From Nitrospirota bacterium (GTDB taxonomy: Bacteria; Nitrospirota; Thermodesulfovibrionia; UBA6902), in assembly GCA_024277515.1 (NCBI GenBank), contig JAJRVB010000186.1, forward strand, positions 1-11,772: DNA of 11,772 nucleotides. The letters are read 5' to 3'. Shown piece by piece: positions 5,856 through 11,772 of this stretch. A program made the translations under genes and the position numbers. Positions within the stretch are counted from its first letter, which is position 1; each line of letters begins with the position of its first letter. The notes under the pieces were generated by a model, which saw only the letters and a list, made by a program, of their open reading frames with translations, was not told where the DNA came from and searched no databases.

Positions 5856-7739
5856 ATGCTGAAATCCATTAAAAAAAAGATACTGCTCTCACAGATAAGC
5901 ACAGTCCTGTTTGTCTCGATAGTCATGGGGTTTTTCAGTGTCCAGCTAATGAAATCCTACCTTGATACTGTGCATACGGAAAAACTGGAATTCATTGCAA
6001 ATCACTATGCAGAGATGGTGGAGCATGTATTCATGAAAAAAAAATCTCTCATGAAAAAGATTTCCGGGGGCAGGGAAATAGAAGTCTACAAAAGGCAAAA
6101 ACAAGCCGCTGCCCTGCAGGAATACTTTGACAAATTCAAAAAGGAATTTCATATATTGAGTTATGTGAACAGGGAGGGGATTGAAGAATTTAAATTGGCA
6201 GACGGTGAAGGCCCCGCTGAACTGAGAGATGTGAGAAACTCTGCAATTTTCCGGGAGGCTTTGGAAAACGCCAATAAAACCGTGATTTCATATTTAAGGG
6301 ACTATCCGGATCTGGACGGCCCTGGCATAAGCGTGGCTTTGGCAAAATACAGCGACACAGGCAATGAATTTATGGGCGTACTCATCGGCGCCATACCCCT
6401 TGCCGATATAATCGGAGACATAGTCCATATAAAAATAGGAGAGACCGGATTCTGCGGTTTAATTGACAGCGACGGTTATATACTGTCTCATCCTTTGAAA
6501 GAGAAAGTCCTGCATAAAGTAAGCGCGGACGGGGCGGCAACAGAGAAGATAATCTCCTCGGCAGCAGCACAGAAGAGAGGCTTCGGCAGGGGATCAATTT
6601 TCGGCATAGATGGTTTTTCGGCTTATGCTCCTGTCCAAGAAACAGGCTGGTCGGTTATCGCTTTTTTCCCGTATGATGAATTCATATCAGGGCCGAATAT
6701 TTTAAGAAACACCATTATTGCAACTTTTTTTGTGGTGTTTGCACTTGCTTTGGTCATTTCACTGGTAGTATCCGGTAATATCAGCAGGCCTGTTATCAAT
6801 CTCGTTGAAACATCCAGGGCGATTGCAAAAGGAGACCTTACCCGTACTCTGACTGTAAAGTCGGAGGACGAAGTAGGTATGCTCACAGAAGCCTTTAATG
6901 ATATGACCAGGGATTTAAAGAGATATCATGATGAACTGATGTCAGCTGCCGCAAAGGAGAGAGTTAACACCGAAAAACTGCAGACAGCCTATGATGAGCT
7001 CAGGAATACGCAGGCAATGCTGATTCAGTCTGAAAAACTTGCGGCCCTTGGTGAACTTGGGGCAGGGATGGCACATGAGCTGAACAGTCCACTCGCAGGT
7101 GTACTCTCACTCGTGCGATCAATCAAGATTGATAAGGACTCTCAGAGCGAAGAATACAGCGACCTGGATGATATTGAAAAGGCCTGCGTACATATGGCAA
7201 ATGTTATCAGTGACTTCAGCACATTTACAAGAAAATCGAGTGGAGAACCTGTTGAACTGAACGTCATTGATGTTATTGAATCCATTCTGAGCTTTGCCGC
7301 GCCCCAGTTAATTAAAAATGGAGTCTCCATTGAAAGAAACTACGAAGAGAAACTGCCTTTGATAAAAGGGGACAAAAATCAGTTGAGTCAGGTAGTATTG
7401 AACATGATTACCAATGCACGTGATGCTATTGATGGAGAGGGAAAACTCAATATCTCTGCAAAATCGACCGATACTGAAAAGGGAGAGTTTGTTGAAATGG
7501 TATTTTCAGATACAGGCTGCGGGATCACCAAAGAAAATATTGAAAAAATATTTGATCCCTTTTTCACAACCAAACGGCCGGGGAACGGGGTCGGTCTCGG
7601 TCTCTCCATTTCCCATACATTAATCAGAAATCATAACGGAGAAATCCTGGTAGAATCCGAACCGGACAGAGGCGCCACCTTTACCATCAGACTGCCGGTA
7701 TTACACCCTGAAATGACATCACCTGGAAAAAATGCATAA
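5856..7739 (+). CDS. Membrane sensor histidine kinase (Cache-HAMP-HisKA-HATPase)
   Basis: 627 residues, ATG with TGAGGA seven bases upstream. TM1 is at about 10-32. A periplasmic sensor domain at about 35-282 carries the double-Cache look (FHILSYVNREGIEEFKLADG near 98-117; GETGFCGLIDSDGYILSHP, 195-213; FSAYAPVQETGWSVIAFFP, 254-272). TM2 is at about 283-307, HAMP at about 306-358, then a coiled linker 358-395. The HisKA box is GELGAGMAHELNSPLAGVL with the phosphoacceptor H407. The ATPase domain has the N box (NMITNARDAI, 516-525), G1 (DTGCGI, 552-557), F box (FDPFFTTK) and G2 (GNGVGLGLSI, 576-585), all complete. It should sense a small extracytoplasmic ligand, autophosphorylate and pass phosphate to the response regulator overlapping its 3' end. 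The ligand is unknown. Confidence 0.95.
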   Translation: MLKSIKKKILLSQISTVLFVSIVMGFFSVQLMKSYLDTVHTEKLEFIANHYAEMVEHVFMKKKSLMKKISGGREIEVYKRQKQAAALQEYFDKFKKEFHILSYVNREGIEEFKLADGEGPAELRDVRNSAIFREALENANKTVISYLRDYPDLDGPGISVALAKYSDTGNEFMGVLIGAIPLADIIGDIVHIKIGETGFCGLIDSDGYILSHPLKEKVLHKVSADGAATEKIISSAAAQKRGFGRGSIFGIDGFSAYAPVQETGWSVIAFFPYDEFISGPNILRNTIIATFFVVFALALVISLVVSGNISRPVINLVETSRAIAKGDLTRTLTVKSEDEVGMLTEAFNDMTRDLKRYHDELMSAAAKERVNTEKLQTAYDELRNTQAMLIQSEKLAALGELGAGMAHELNSPLAGVLSLVRSIKIDKDSQSEEYSDLDDIEKACVHMANVISDFSTFTRKSSGEPVELNVIDVIESILSFAAPQLIKNGVSIERNYEEKLPLIKGDKNQLSQVVLNMITNARDAIDGEGKLNISAKSTDTEKGEFVEMVFSDTGCGITKENIEKIFDPFFTTKRPGNGVGLGLSISHTLIRNHNGEILVESEPDRGATFTIRLPVLHPEMTSPGKNA

Positions 7740-8121
7740 GGCCAAAATATTAATAGTGGATGATGAAGCCATTATTCTCAAGGCTTACGCGAGGGAACTC
7801 GAAAGGGCGGGTTATAAGGTTTTCACTGCTTCACAGGGGCAGACCGCGGTTGAAATAGCAAGGAAAGAACATCCGGATATCGTATTTACCGATATGGTCA
7901 TGCCCGGCATGGACGGCGTCGATGTATGCAGGGAAATAAAGGCAGACCGTAATGACACAGAGGTGATTCTCATCTCGGGATATCCTGATGAGGTCATTGA
8001 AAAAGAGACCGGTTTTTTTGAGGCCGGCGGAAGAAGAGAGTGGCTGAAAAAGCCGCTGGACATAGATGAACTGCCAAGAACAGTTGCAAAGATAGTTATG
8101 GAAAAAAACGCCCTCAAATAA
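7732..8121 (+). CDS. Single-domain response regulator (CheY-like receiver)
   Basis: 129 residues, receiver domain only. The acidic pocket is D10-D11 (ILIVDDEA), the phosphoacceptor is D54 (VFTDMVMPGMDG), the switch residue is S82 (LISGYP), and the conserved Lys is K107 (LKKPLD). No output domain follows, so it must act through protein contact or pass phosphate on. Its ATG lies inside the last codons of the histidine kinase (8-base overlap) and lacks a clear Shine-Dalgarno, which points to translational coupling and to that kinase as its partner. A short glycine/arginine stretch (EAGGRREW, 97-104) precedes the Lys, where the family usually has an alanine-rich helix. Confidence 0.93.
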   Translation: MHKAKILIVDDEAIILKAYARELERAGYKVFTASQGQTAVEIARKEHPDIVFTDMVMPGMDGVDVCREIKADRNDTEVILISGYPDEVIEKETGFFEAGGRREWLKKPLDIDELPRTVAKIVMEKNALK

Positions 8122-8134
8122 TAACGATATACCT

Positions 8135-8150
8135 CCTGCCGGCAGGCAGG
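8135..8150. repeat. CCTGCCGGCAGG palindrome with GCAGG extension
   Basis: CCTGCCGGCAGG at 8135-8146 is a perfect 12-bp palindrome, followed by CAGG so that GGCAGG is repeated four bases on. It is much richer in GC than its surroundings and sits in the gap between the response regulator and the CxxCxxCC gene. It resembles short dispersed palindromic repeats of many bacterial genomes, though only one copy is visible here. It may also slow transcription as a hairpin, but there is no T-run directly after it. Confidence 0.5.
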
Positions 8151-8222
8151 GCGAAAATTATTAGATTGAATAATATCTGCTTTTTTCGGGTTTACAGATG
8201 ACAACCATAGGAGGTAATCCCC

Positions 8223-8795
8223 GTTAGAAAGAACAAAGACATATCAAAACTCTTAAAGATAGAGTGTGCCGGATGCGGCAGCTGCTGCTCCGCCCCGATT
8301 ATTGAAGTAACGCATCATGATCTGAAGAGGCTCGTCAAATATACGGGCAGACCGGCAGATATGCTGGTAAAGTTATACCACAGGTCTGATTTCAATGAAG
8401 TTGACGAAAATGATCTAATTAAATTTTCATATGGCAGCCGCAAGATAGCATTAAGAAAAAAACCGGATGGGACCTGCCTGTTTCTCTCTGAAAAAAGGCG
8501 GTGTACAGCATATGAGGCACGTCCGGTATCCTGCCGTATTTTTCCCATCGATGTAATCCTCGATGAGGACAATAACGTGACTGAACTGGAACTGTCCGAC
8601 GTCATACGTGACAGGTTCATTAAATGCAAATTTTATTACGGCAAGGCCCGCTCATATAAAAGTTTTGAACAACTGGCAATCCAGGCTGCAGAAGAAACCG
8701 ACTCATACTGGAAAAAAATAAGACGATGGAACAGGATGGACGGCACAGGGGGAAAATCCGCGTTTCTCAGGTATCTGGGGGTTGACTCCTCTTAG
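8223..8795 (+). CDS. CxxCxxCC-motif (YkgJ/UPF0153-like) metal-cluster protein, start codon not canonical
   Basis: The frame that carries the family hallmark begins well upstream of the first ATG (8361). A strong GGAGG (8210-8214) is followed after eight bases by GTT (8223), giving about 190 residues. Counting from there, C15-A-G-C18-G-S-C21-C22 is the CxxCxxCC signature, and CLFL with RRCTAYEARPVSCRIFP supplies the later Cys residues of the family. Members are thought to chelate Zn or Fe; some (FliB) methylate flagellin lysines, but most have no known function. The frame is closed by TAG at 8208-8210, and no ATG, GTG or TTG lies in frame before the first Cys. A start at 8361 would delete the cluster. 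Possible answers are a rare start (GTT or ATC), a mutated start, or a sequence error. It is apparently in the kinase/regulator operon. Confidence 0.85.
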   Translation, partial: VRKNKDISKLLKIECAGCGSCCSAPIIEVTHHDLKRLVKYTGRPADMLVKLYHRSDFNEVDENDLIKFSYGSRKIALRKKPDGTCLFLSEKRRCTAYEARPVSCRIFPIDVILDEDNNVTELELSDVIRDRFIKCKFYYGKARSYKSFEQLAIQAAEETDSYWKKIRRWNRMDGTGGKSAFLRYLGVDSS

Positions 8796-8800
8796 AGGAG
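8786..8800 (+). promoter_or_regulatory. Hairpin that hides the Shine-Dalgarno of the next gene
   Basis: CTCCTC (8786-8791) pairs with GAGGAG (8795-8800) around a TTA loop. The right arm is the ribosome binding site of the following small gene, and the stop codon of the CxxCxxCC gene (8793-8795) straddles the loop and the base of the right arm. A ribosome ending the upstream gene would melt the stem, so translation of the two genes is probably coupled. Confidence 0.45.
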
Positions 8801-8806
8801 GGTCTT

Positions 8807-9031
8807 ATGAGACATGCCGTCATGGTAAAAATAGTCTTAAAGGAGGATGTAATGATAGCAGAAGTGCAGATTATTGAAGGCGGGAAACTGATAAAAACGG
8901 AAAAAATGAAACTGTCACTGGTAAAGGAATTCAGCGACAGCATCACCATCTATGAAAACGAGGCAGGAAATGCCGTCATATATTTCAAAGAAAAAGATGA
9001 ATATATCCTCATCTCAATCGACATGGCTTAG
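8807..9031 (+). CDS. Small conserved-looking protein of unknown function
   Basis: 74 residues from the ATG at 8807 (GGAGG five bases upstream, 11 bases after the CxxCxxCC gene). A second in-frame ATG at 8852 has an equally good AGGAGG five bases upstream and would give 59 residues, starting MIAEVQIIEGGKLI. The shorter form starts cleanly in a beta strand and may be the real protein. The sequence alternates strand-like segments (AEVQIIEGG, SITIYENEAGNAVIYFKE, EYILISIDM) with one helix-like charged stretch (KTEKMKLSLVKEFSD), suggesting a small beta-rich fold. No signal peptide or Cys is present. I do not recognise the family. Its position after the CxxCxxCC gene suggests that the two work together. 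Confidence 0.72.
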   Translation: MRHAVMVKIVLKEDVMIAEVQIIEGGKLIKTEKMKLSLVKEFSDSITIYENEAGNAVIYFKEKDEYILISIDMA

Positions 9032-9056
9032 CAATATATTTCAGATTCTGTAGTCT

Positions 9057-10172
9057 TTACCCGCCATGTGTCCATCTCAGAGGGAGCCTGATCCTGAAAG
9101 TTGTGCCCTCCCCCTCCTTGCTTTCCACATCAATTTCCCCCATGTGCTCTGATACGATCCGCCTTACCATCGGCAATCCCATGCCAAACCGCTTGTCCTT
9201 TGAACTGAACATGGGATCGAATATTTTATCCAGAATCTCCGCACTGATGCCATTGCCCGTATCCGAGAATTCGATGACCGCGGTATTATCATCATCACTG
9301 ACCCTGATGATGATCATGCCTCCCTCAGGGGTCGCTTCTACAGAATTTTTTATGAGGTGTGACAGCGCAATCTGAAACAGGTGTTTCTGAATATTCACAT
9401 GCAGCGGACGACCGGAAGGCTTAAACACGATCTCCACGCCCCTGGACGTGGCCATGTTTTCAATAATGGAGATGACGCTTTCAACAACCATGTTCACGTC
9501 CTCATACCTGAACATCGACTTCCTGCTTTTCAGGAGGGAATGAAAATCCTTTACAATGCTGTCAAGCTTTCCCGCCTCATCAATAATATCATTGAGCTTC
9601 GGCCGCAGCCTCTCCGGCACATCTTCCTTATCAAGCATCCTTCTGCATATTAACCCTATCACAGAAGCAGGATTTCTGATCTTGTCCGCGAGAGTCAGCG
9701 CCATCAGGCTCATCGTCCGTTCCGCTATAAGGGTTTCTATTTCCTGGTTGTATTCCTCAAGCAGGTGCCTGTAATCTTTTTCCATCAATATCAGCTTATT
9801 ATAGCGAACAGCCTTTTCAACAGCATGAACAAGCAGTTCCGATGTAAAGGGCTTTATGATAAAATCAAAGGCGCCCATCTTTATTGCGCCCAGTACTTTC
9901 TCCATGTCCGCGTATGCCGTCATCAGGATCACGGGAATCCTGGGATTGATCTCATGAATTTGCCTGAGCAGTTCAATCCCTGATATGGTCGGCATAACTA
10001 TATCCGTAATGACGGCATCAATATGGTCTTCTTCAAACCTCTTCATTGCATCTTCAGGGCTTGATGATGAAATGACATGATACCCGTATTCTTCCAGGAG
10101 AAGAGATGATGATTCCAACACCGCGGGTTCATCATCAACGACAAGTACTGATCCAAATTTTCCCTTACTCAT
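9057..10172 (-). CDS. Receiver domain fused to a histidine-kinase core lacking the phosphoacceptor His
   Basis: 371 residues from the ATG at 10172-10170, which has CGAGGT upstream; an ATG 32 codons earlier has no SD and lies upstream of the likely promoter. Residues 6-120 are a receiver domain with D13-D14, D57 (VITDIVMP), T85 and K107. A coiled linker (122-156) leads to a HisKA-like helix where the expected H-E/D-x-x-N/R-P reads ADKIRNPASVIG: position 163 is Asp and 164 Lys, so there is no phosphoacceptor. The ATPase domain is intact: N box with N276 (HLIKNSVEA), DTGNGI (304-309), FDPMFSSK (318-325), FGMGL (329-333). There are no membrane segments, so it is cytoplasmic. It could be an ATP-binding output module switched by receiver phosphorylation, perhaps by the kinase at 5856, rather than a true kinase. 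It converges on the small gene with a 25-base gap. Confidence 0.9.
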   Translation of the reverse strand: MSKGKFGSVLVVDDEPAVLESSSLLLEEYGYHVISSSSPEDAMKRFEEDHIDAVITDIVMPTISGIELLRQIHEINPRIPVILMTAYADMEKVLGAIKMGAFDFIIKPFTSELLVHAVEKAVRYNKLILMEKDYRHLLEEYNQEIETLIAERTMSLMALTLADKIRNPASVIGLICRRMLDKEDVPERLRPKLNDIIDEAGKLDSIVKDFHSLLKSRKSMFRYEDVNMVVESVISIIENMATSRGVEIVFKPSGRPLHVNIQKHLFQIALSHLIKNSVEATPEGGMIIIRVSDDDNTAVIEFSDTGNGISAEILDKIFDPMFSSKDKRFGMGLPMVRRIVSEHMGEIDVESKEGEGTTFRIRLPLRWTHGG

Positions 10173-10269
10173 AAAAAGACCTCGTATACAGTATAATCCA
10201 TGCTTTATCTGGCCGCAACTCATTTCGTGCGTCAATCTCTTTCCGCCTGACGACTCGACACTTTGCATA

Positions 10270-10275
10270 ATTATA
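10270..10275 (-). promoter_or_regulatory. TATAAT -10 element upstream of the receiver/ATPase gene
   Basis: A perfect minus-strand TATAAT at 10275-10270, giving transcription from about 10263 and a leader of about 90 bases to the ATG at 10172. The -35 region at 17 bases (TCTCAG) is poor, so an activator may be needed. It lies within the small inverted repeat GCATA-ATTA-TATGC (10266-10279 region). Confidence 0.4.
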
Positions 10276-10299
10276 TGCTAATTTATCATAGACTGAGAA

Positions 10300-10512
10300 A
10301 TGACTGATCTTGAAAAAATAAAACATCTGCTAAAACACTGGCTGGAGCACAATGAGGCCCATGTCAGTAATTACAAAGAATGGGCCTCAAAGGCCGAGAC
10401 ACTTGGAGAGCATGAATTATCTCATATTATCAAACAGATAGCGGATAGCAGCGAGAATCTTAATGAACTATTTGTGAAAGCAATGGACTTGATAAAAAAG
10501 AGTAGTCAGTAG
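10300..10512 (+). CDS. Small helical His-bearing protein, unknown function
   Basis: 70 residues, almost entirely helix-forming and charged, with the motif HWLEHNEAH (13-21) and further His at 38 and 42. The spacing H-W-x-x-H-N-x-x-H would line up His side chains on one helix face, as in metal-binding helical hairpins, but no metal site is proven. I recall similar short proteins in anaerobes but cannot name the family with certainty. The SD is weak (TGAGAA). It is divergent from the receiver/ATPase gene by about 130 bases. The last five codons (KKSSQ) and the stop are encoded in a repeat (10494-10524) that is also present in inverted form at the end of the convergent gene. Confidence 0.75.
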   Translation: MTDLEKIKHLLKHWLEHNEAHVSNYKEWASKAETLGEHELSHIIKQIADSSENLNELFVKAMDLIKKSSQ

Positions 10513-10618
10513 GCAGTAGACAGGGGAAAACGTCGAGCTTTGCAACGCCATCTTCTTACTACTTGCTACTTTCTTTGTCTTTTTTCTCCTGACTCCAGAC
10601 TACTGCCTACTCTTTTTT
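10494..10618. repeat. Inverted copies of an AAAAAAGAGTAG…GCAGTAG repeat between convergent genes
   Basis: AAAAAAGAGTAG at 10494-10505 recurs in reverse complement at 10607-10618, and AGTAGGCAGTAG at 10508-10519 recurs inverted at 10600-10611. Both copies are built from AGTAG/GCAGTAG-like units and are followed by purine-rich tracts. The left copy encodes the end of the 70-residue protein; the right copy encodes the tail of the kinase fusion. The roughly 80-base core between them is pyrimidine-rich on the plus strand. Such direct-unit repeats (AGTAGGCAGTAGTC) look like a dispersed low-complexity repeat family. Confidence 0.6.
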
Positions 10619-11772
10619 GTTTACTATCTACTTTTTTTACTATCTTATACAGTTCCGGATACAAATCTTTCGCCTCAGTCACATCTTCCTTCAGCAACCG
10701 TACACCTTCAGTCACATGCTTCAGGAAATAGCTCTTGCCTTTCACTGTTGACAGGAAACCGTATGCCCCGAGCGCCTGCATATGCCTTTGCAGTCTGCAG
10801 GTAAGCAGTGTATCACTAAAATATTTCCTGTCAAATCTTTTGCCGGAATTCTCTCTTTTATGAAAATTCTCCATTCCCCCCTTTTTTAAAGGGGGGTGAG
10901 GGGGGATTATTCCCTTTGCCATTTTATCCATATAGTAAAGCAAAAGCTCTTCTCTCAAACCATCCTCAAGCCGGTAATACGGGTCCCAGAGTATAGAAGC
11001 CATATCATAGGCAGGCGGGCCGATCCTTGCCCCCTGGTAATCTATTATCCTTATCTCCTGACCTTTTATAATTATAATATTCTGTGACTGGAAATCACGG
11101 TGGATCACGGTCTTGGCAAATGAGTCTGCCCTTAATGCAAGTTGATGAAATTCCTTATCCAGCACTGAACTGTTTTCGACTCTTATATCGCTGATGCCTT
11201 CAACAAATCTTTCGATAAAATAATCGGTCTCCCAGCGAAAATGATCGTAGTCAAATATTCTTTCCTGCAGGGCCGGACATTCAGCAATACGCCCTGCAGC
11301 CTGCAGATGCATTTGAACCAGTGCATCTATCACCTTTTTATAAATACCTGTAATCTCCCTCTCTCCACGGGGGCACTTGAGGTGACTGTAAAGAGAGATG
11401 TCCCCTGCATCTTCAAATACAGCCTCCCTCTTTTCAGCGTCCTCGTGTATCAGCCGGGGGACAGGGACCCCATGCTTCATAAAGAAGCGCGTATATTCCA
11501 TCTGCCGTTCGAAATCAGGATCATCTCTGGTGCACTGCATAAGCACGACAGACGCATTATCCTTTCGGATCCTGAAGTACTTCCTGTCCGATCCCCCTGT
11601 ACCGATCGGTTGTCTTTCATTTTCTTCGAAATTAAATATCTCAGGCTCTGGAATCTCAACTTTAAAGCCCGGACCAATGATGCAGTTTTCGTGTAGGGGC
11701 AATTCATGAATTGCCCCTACCCCTGTTTCAATACAGCTATGCGGAAGCAGGATGCAGTTTTTGAGTGAAACA
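10566..11772 (-). CDS. Sugar nucleotidyltransferase-type beta-helix fused to AmgK-like kinase (5' end outside window)
   Basis: The frame has no stop from the right edge to TAG at 10568-10566, about 401 visible codons. The edge portion reads VSLKNCILLPHSCIETG, then (after a repeat-encoded insert) ENCIIGPGFKVEI, the hexapeptide pattern of a left-handed beta-helix such as ends MurU/GlmU/GDP-mannose-type nucleotidyltransferases. Then comes an APH-fold kinase (positions counted from codon 11702-11700): glycine loop QPIGTGGSDRKYFRI (31-45), catalytic loop H201-R-D203 with N208, and metal-binding D221 in IIDYQGARIGPPAYD. AmgK, which phosphorylates the anomeric carbon of N-acetylmuramate or N-acetylglucosamine, has the same DxQ…GPxxYD pattern and works with MurU. 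A kinase plus nucleotidyltransferase in one chain would activate a sugar to a nucleotide sugar. Two palindromic repeats are inserted in frame and a repeat encodes the C-terminal tail. A start at 11702 (TTG) would be an artefact. Confidence 0.8.
   Translation of the reverse strand, partial: VSLKNCILLPHSCIETGVGAIHELPLHENCIIGPGFKVEIPEPEIFNFEENERQPIGTGGSDRKYFRIRKDNASVVLMQCTRDDPDFERQMEYTRFFMKHGVPVPRLIHEDAEKREAVFEDAGDISLYSHLKCPRGEREITGIYKKVIDALVQMHLQAAGRIAECPALQERIFDYDHFRWETDYFIERFVEGISDIRVENSSVLDKEFHQLALRADSFAKTVIHRDFQSQNIIIIKGQEIRIIDYQGARIGPPAYDMASILWDPYYRLEDGLREELLLYYMDKMAKGIIPPHPPLKKGGMENFHKRENSGKRFDRKYFSDTLLTCRLQRHMQALGAYGFLSTVKGKSYFLKHVTEGVRLLKEDVTEAKDLYPELYKIVKKVDSKQKRVGSSLESGEKRQRK
10875..10906. 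repeat. C6T3…A3G6 palindromic repeat inserted in the kinase domain
   Basis: CCCCCCTTT (10876-10884) pairs with AAAGGGGGG (10888-10896) around three T, followed by TGAGGGGGGA. On the coding strand it gives IIPPHPPLKKGG (residues 265-276), a Pro/Lys/Gly-rich stretch unlike the surrounding helices. It falls between the helix DGLREELLLYYMDKM and the LTCRLQRHMQALGAYG helix, where AmgK-like proteins have a loop. It resembles the dispersed CCCCCC-type palindromes seen between genes in various bacteria. Confidence 0.7.
11693..11720. repeat. Perfect 28-bp palindrome inserted in the beta-helix coding region
   Basis: GTAGGGGCAATTCA (11693-11706) is followed immediately by its exact reverse complement (11707-11720). 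On the minus strand it is read as VGAIHELPL, interrupting a hexapeptide-repeat pattern between IETG and ENCIIGPG. A perfect 28-bp palindrome inside an open frame is not expected by chance and has the look of a dispersed palindromic element or short MITE-like unit. Confidence 0.75.

Noticed and set aside
8157..8174. ATTATT…AATAAT inverted repeat after the response regulator
   Set aside because: A six-bp A/T-only stem is too weak to be a terminator and is likely by chance in AT-rich DNA.
8198..8227. Short ORF MTTIGGNPR just before the CxxCxxCC gene
   Set aside because: No SD; the strong GGAGG lies inside it and evidently serves the following frame.
8361..8795. ATG at 8361 as start of the CxxCxxCC protein
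   Set aside because: It would remove the family-defining cysteine motif encoded in the same open frame upstream, and it has no convincing SD.
10173..10268. N-terminal 32-codon extension of the receiver/ATPase protein
   Set aside because: No SD at the upstream ATG, the residues are not receiver-like, and the best -10 element would start transcription downstream of that ATG.
11477..11707. Minus-strand ORF beginning MNCPYTKTASLV
   Set aside because: It starts inside the palindrome in another frame and overlaps the kinase fusion, which carries clear catalytic motifs.

Overview
The window is a bacterial chromosome segment of medium GC with dense genes on both strands, strong GGAGG ribosome binding sites and several kinds of short palindromic repeat. 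The mix of genes (archaeal-type LeuC/LeuD, CxxCxxCC protein, response-regulator/ATPase hybrid, sugar-kinase fusion) and the repeats suggest a Nitrospirota or deltaproteobacterial lineage. That placement is inference: there is no rRNA or marker gene here to confirm it.

Layout. At the left edge (1-202, minus) lies a heavy-metal-associated (HMA) domain gene broken by an in-frame TAG that has also lost its second metal-binding Cys. Divergent from it is a secreted Met/Gly-rich Spy/ZraP-like protein (521-958) that ends in a textbook terminator. Next is a minus-strand pair for an exported FKBP prolyl isomerase and a TPR lipoprotein (1041-2452), then a plus-strand stand-alone cyclic-nucleotide-binding-fold protein (2547-3014), then a minus-strand run of leuC, leuD and an outer-membrane beta-barrel protein (3029-5540).

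The centre (5541-10512) is a signalling region. A membrane Cache-HAMP histidine kinase overlaps a single-domain response regulator. After them come a CxxCxxCC (YkgJ-like) protein with no canonical start codon and a small unknown protein, probably translationally coupled to it. A minus-strand receiver-plus-ATPase protein follows, whose phosphoacceptor histidine is replaced, and then a 70-residue His-bearing helical protein. Both kinases share the region but only the first has the full catalytic set.

The right end (10566 to the edge, minus) is one long reading frame that continues out of the window. It holds the tail of a left-handed beta-helix, as in sugar-nucleotide nucleotidyltransferases, followed by an AmgK-like aminoglycoside-phosphotransferase-fold kinase. 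This frame has absorbed two different palindromic repeats in frame, and its C-terminal tail is encoded by a third repeat. This is the most unusual thing in the window and recalls the in-frame palindromic elements of Rickettsia.
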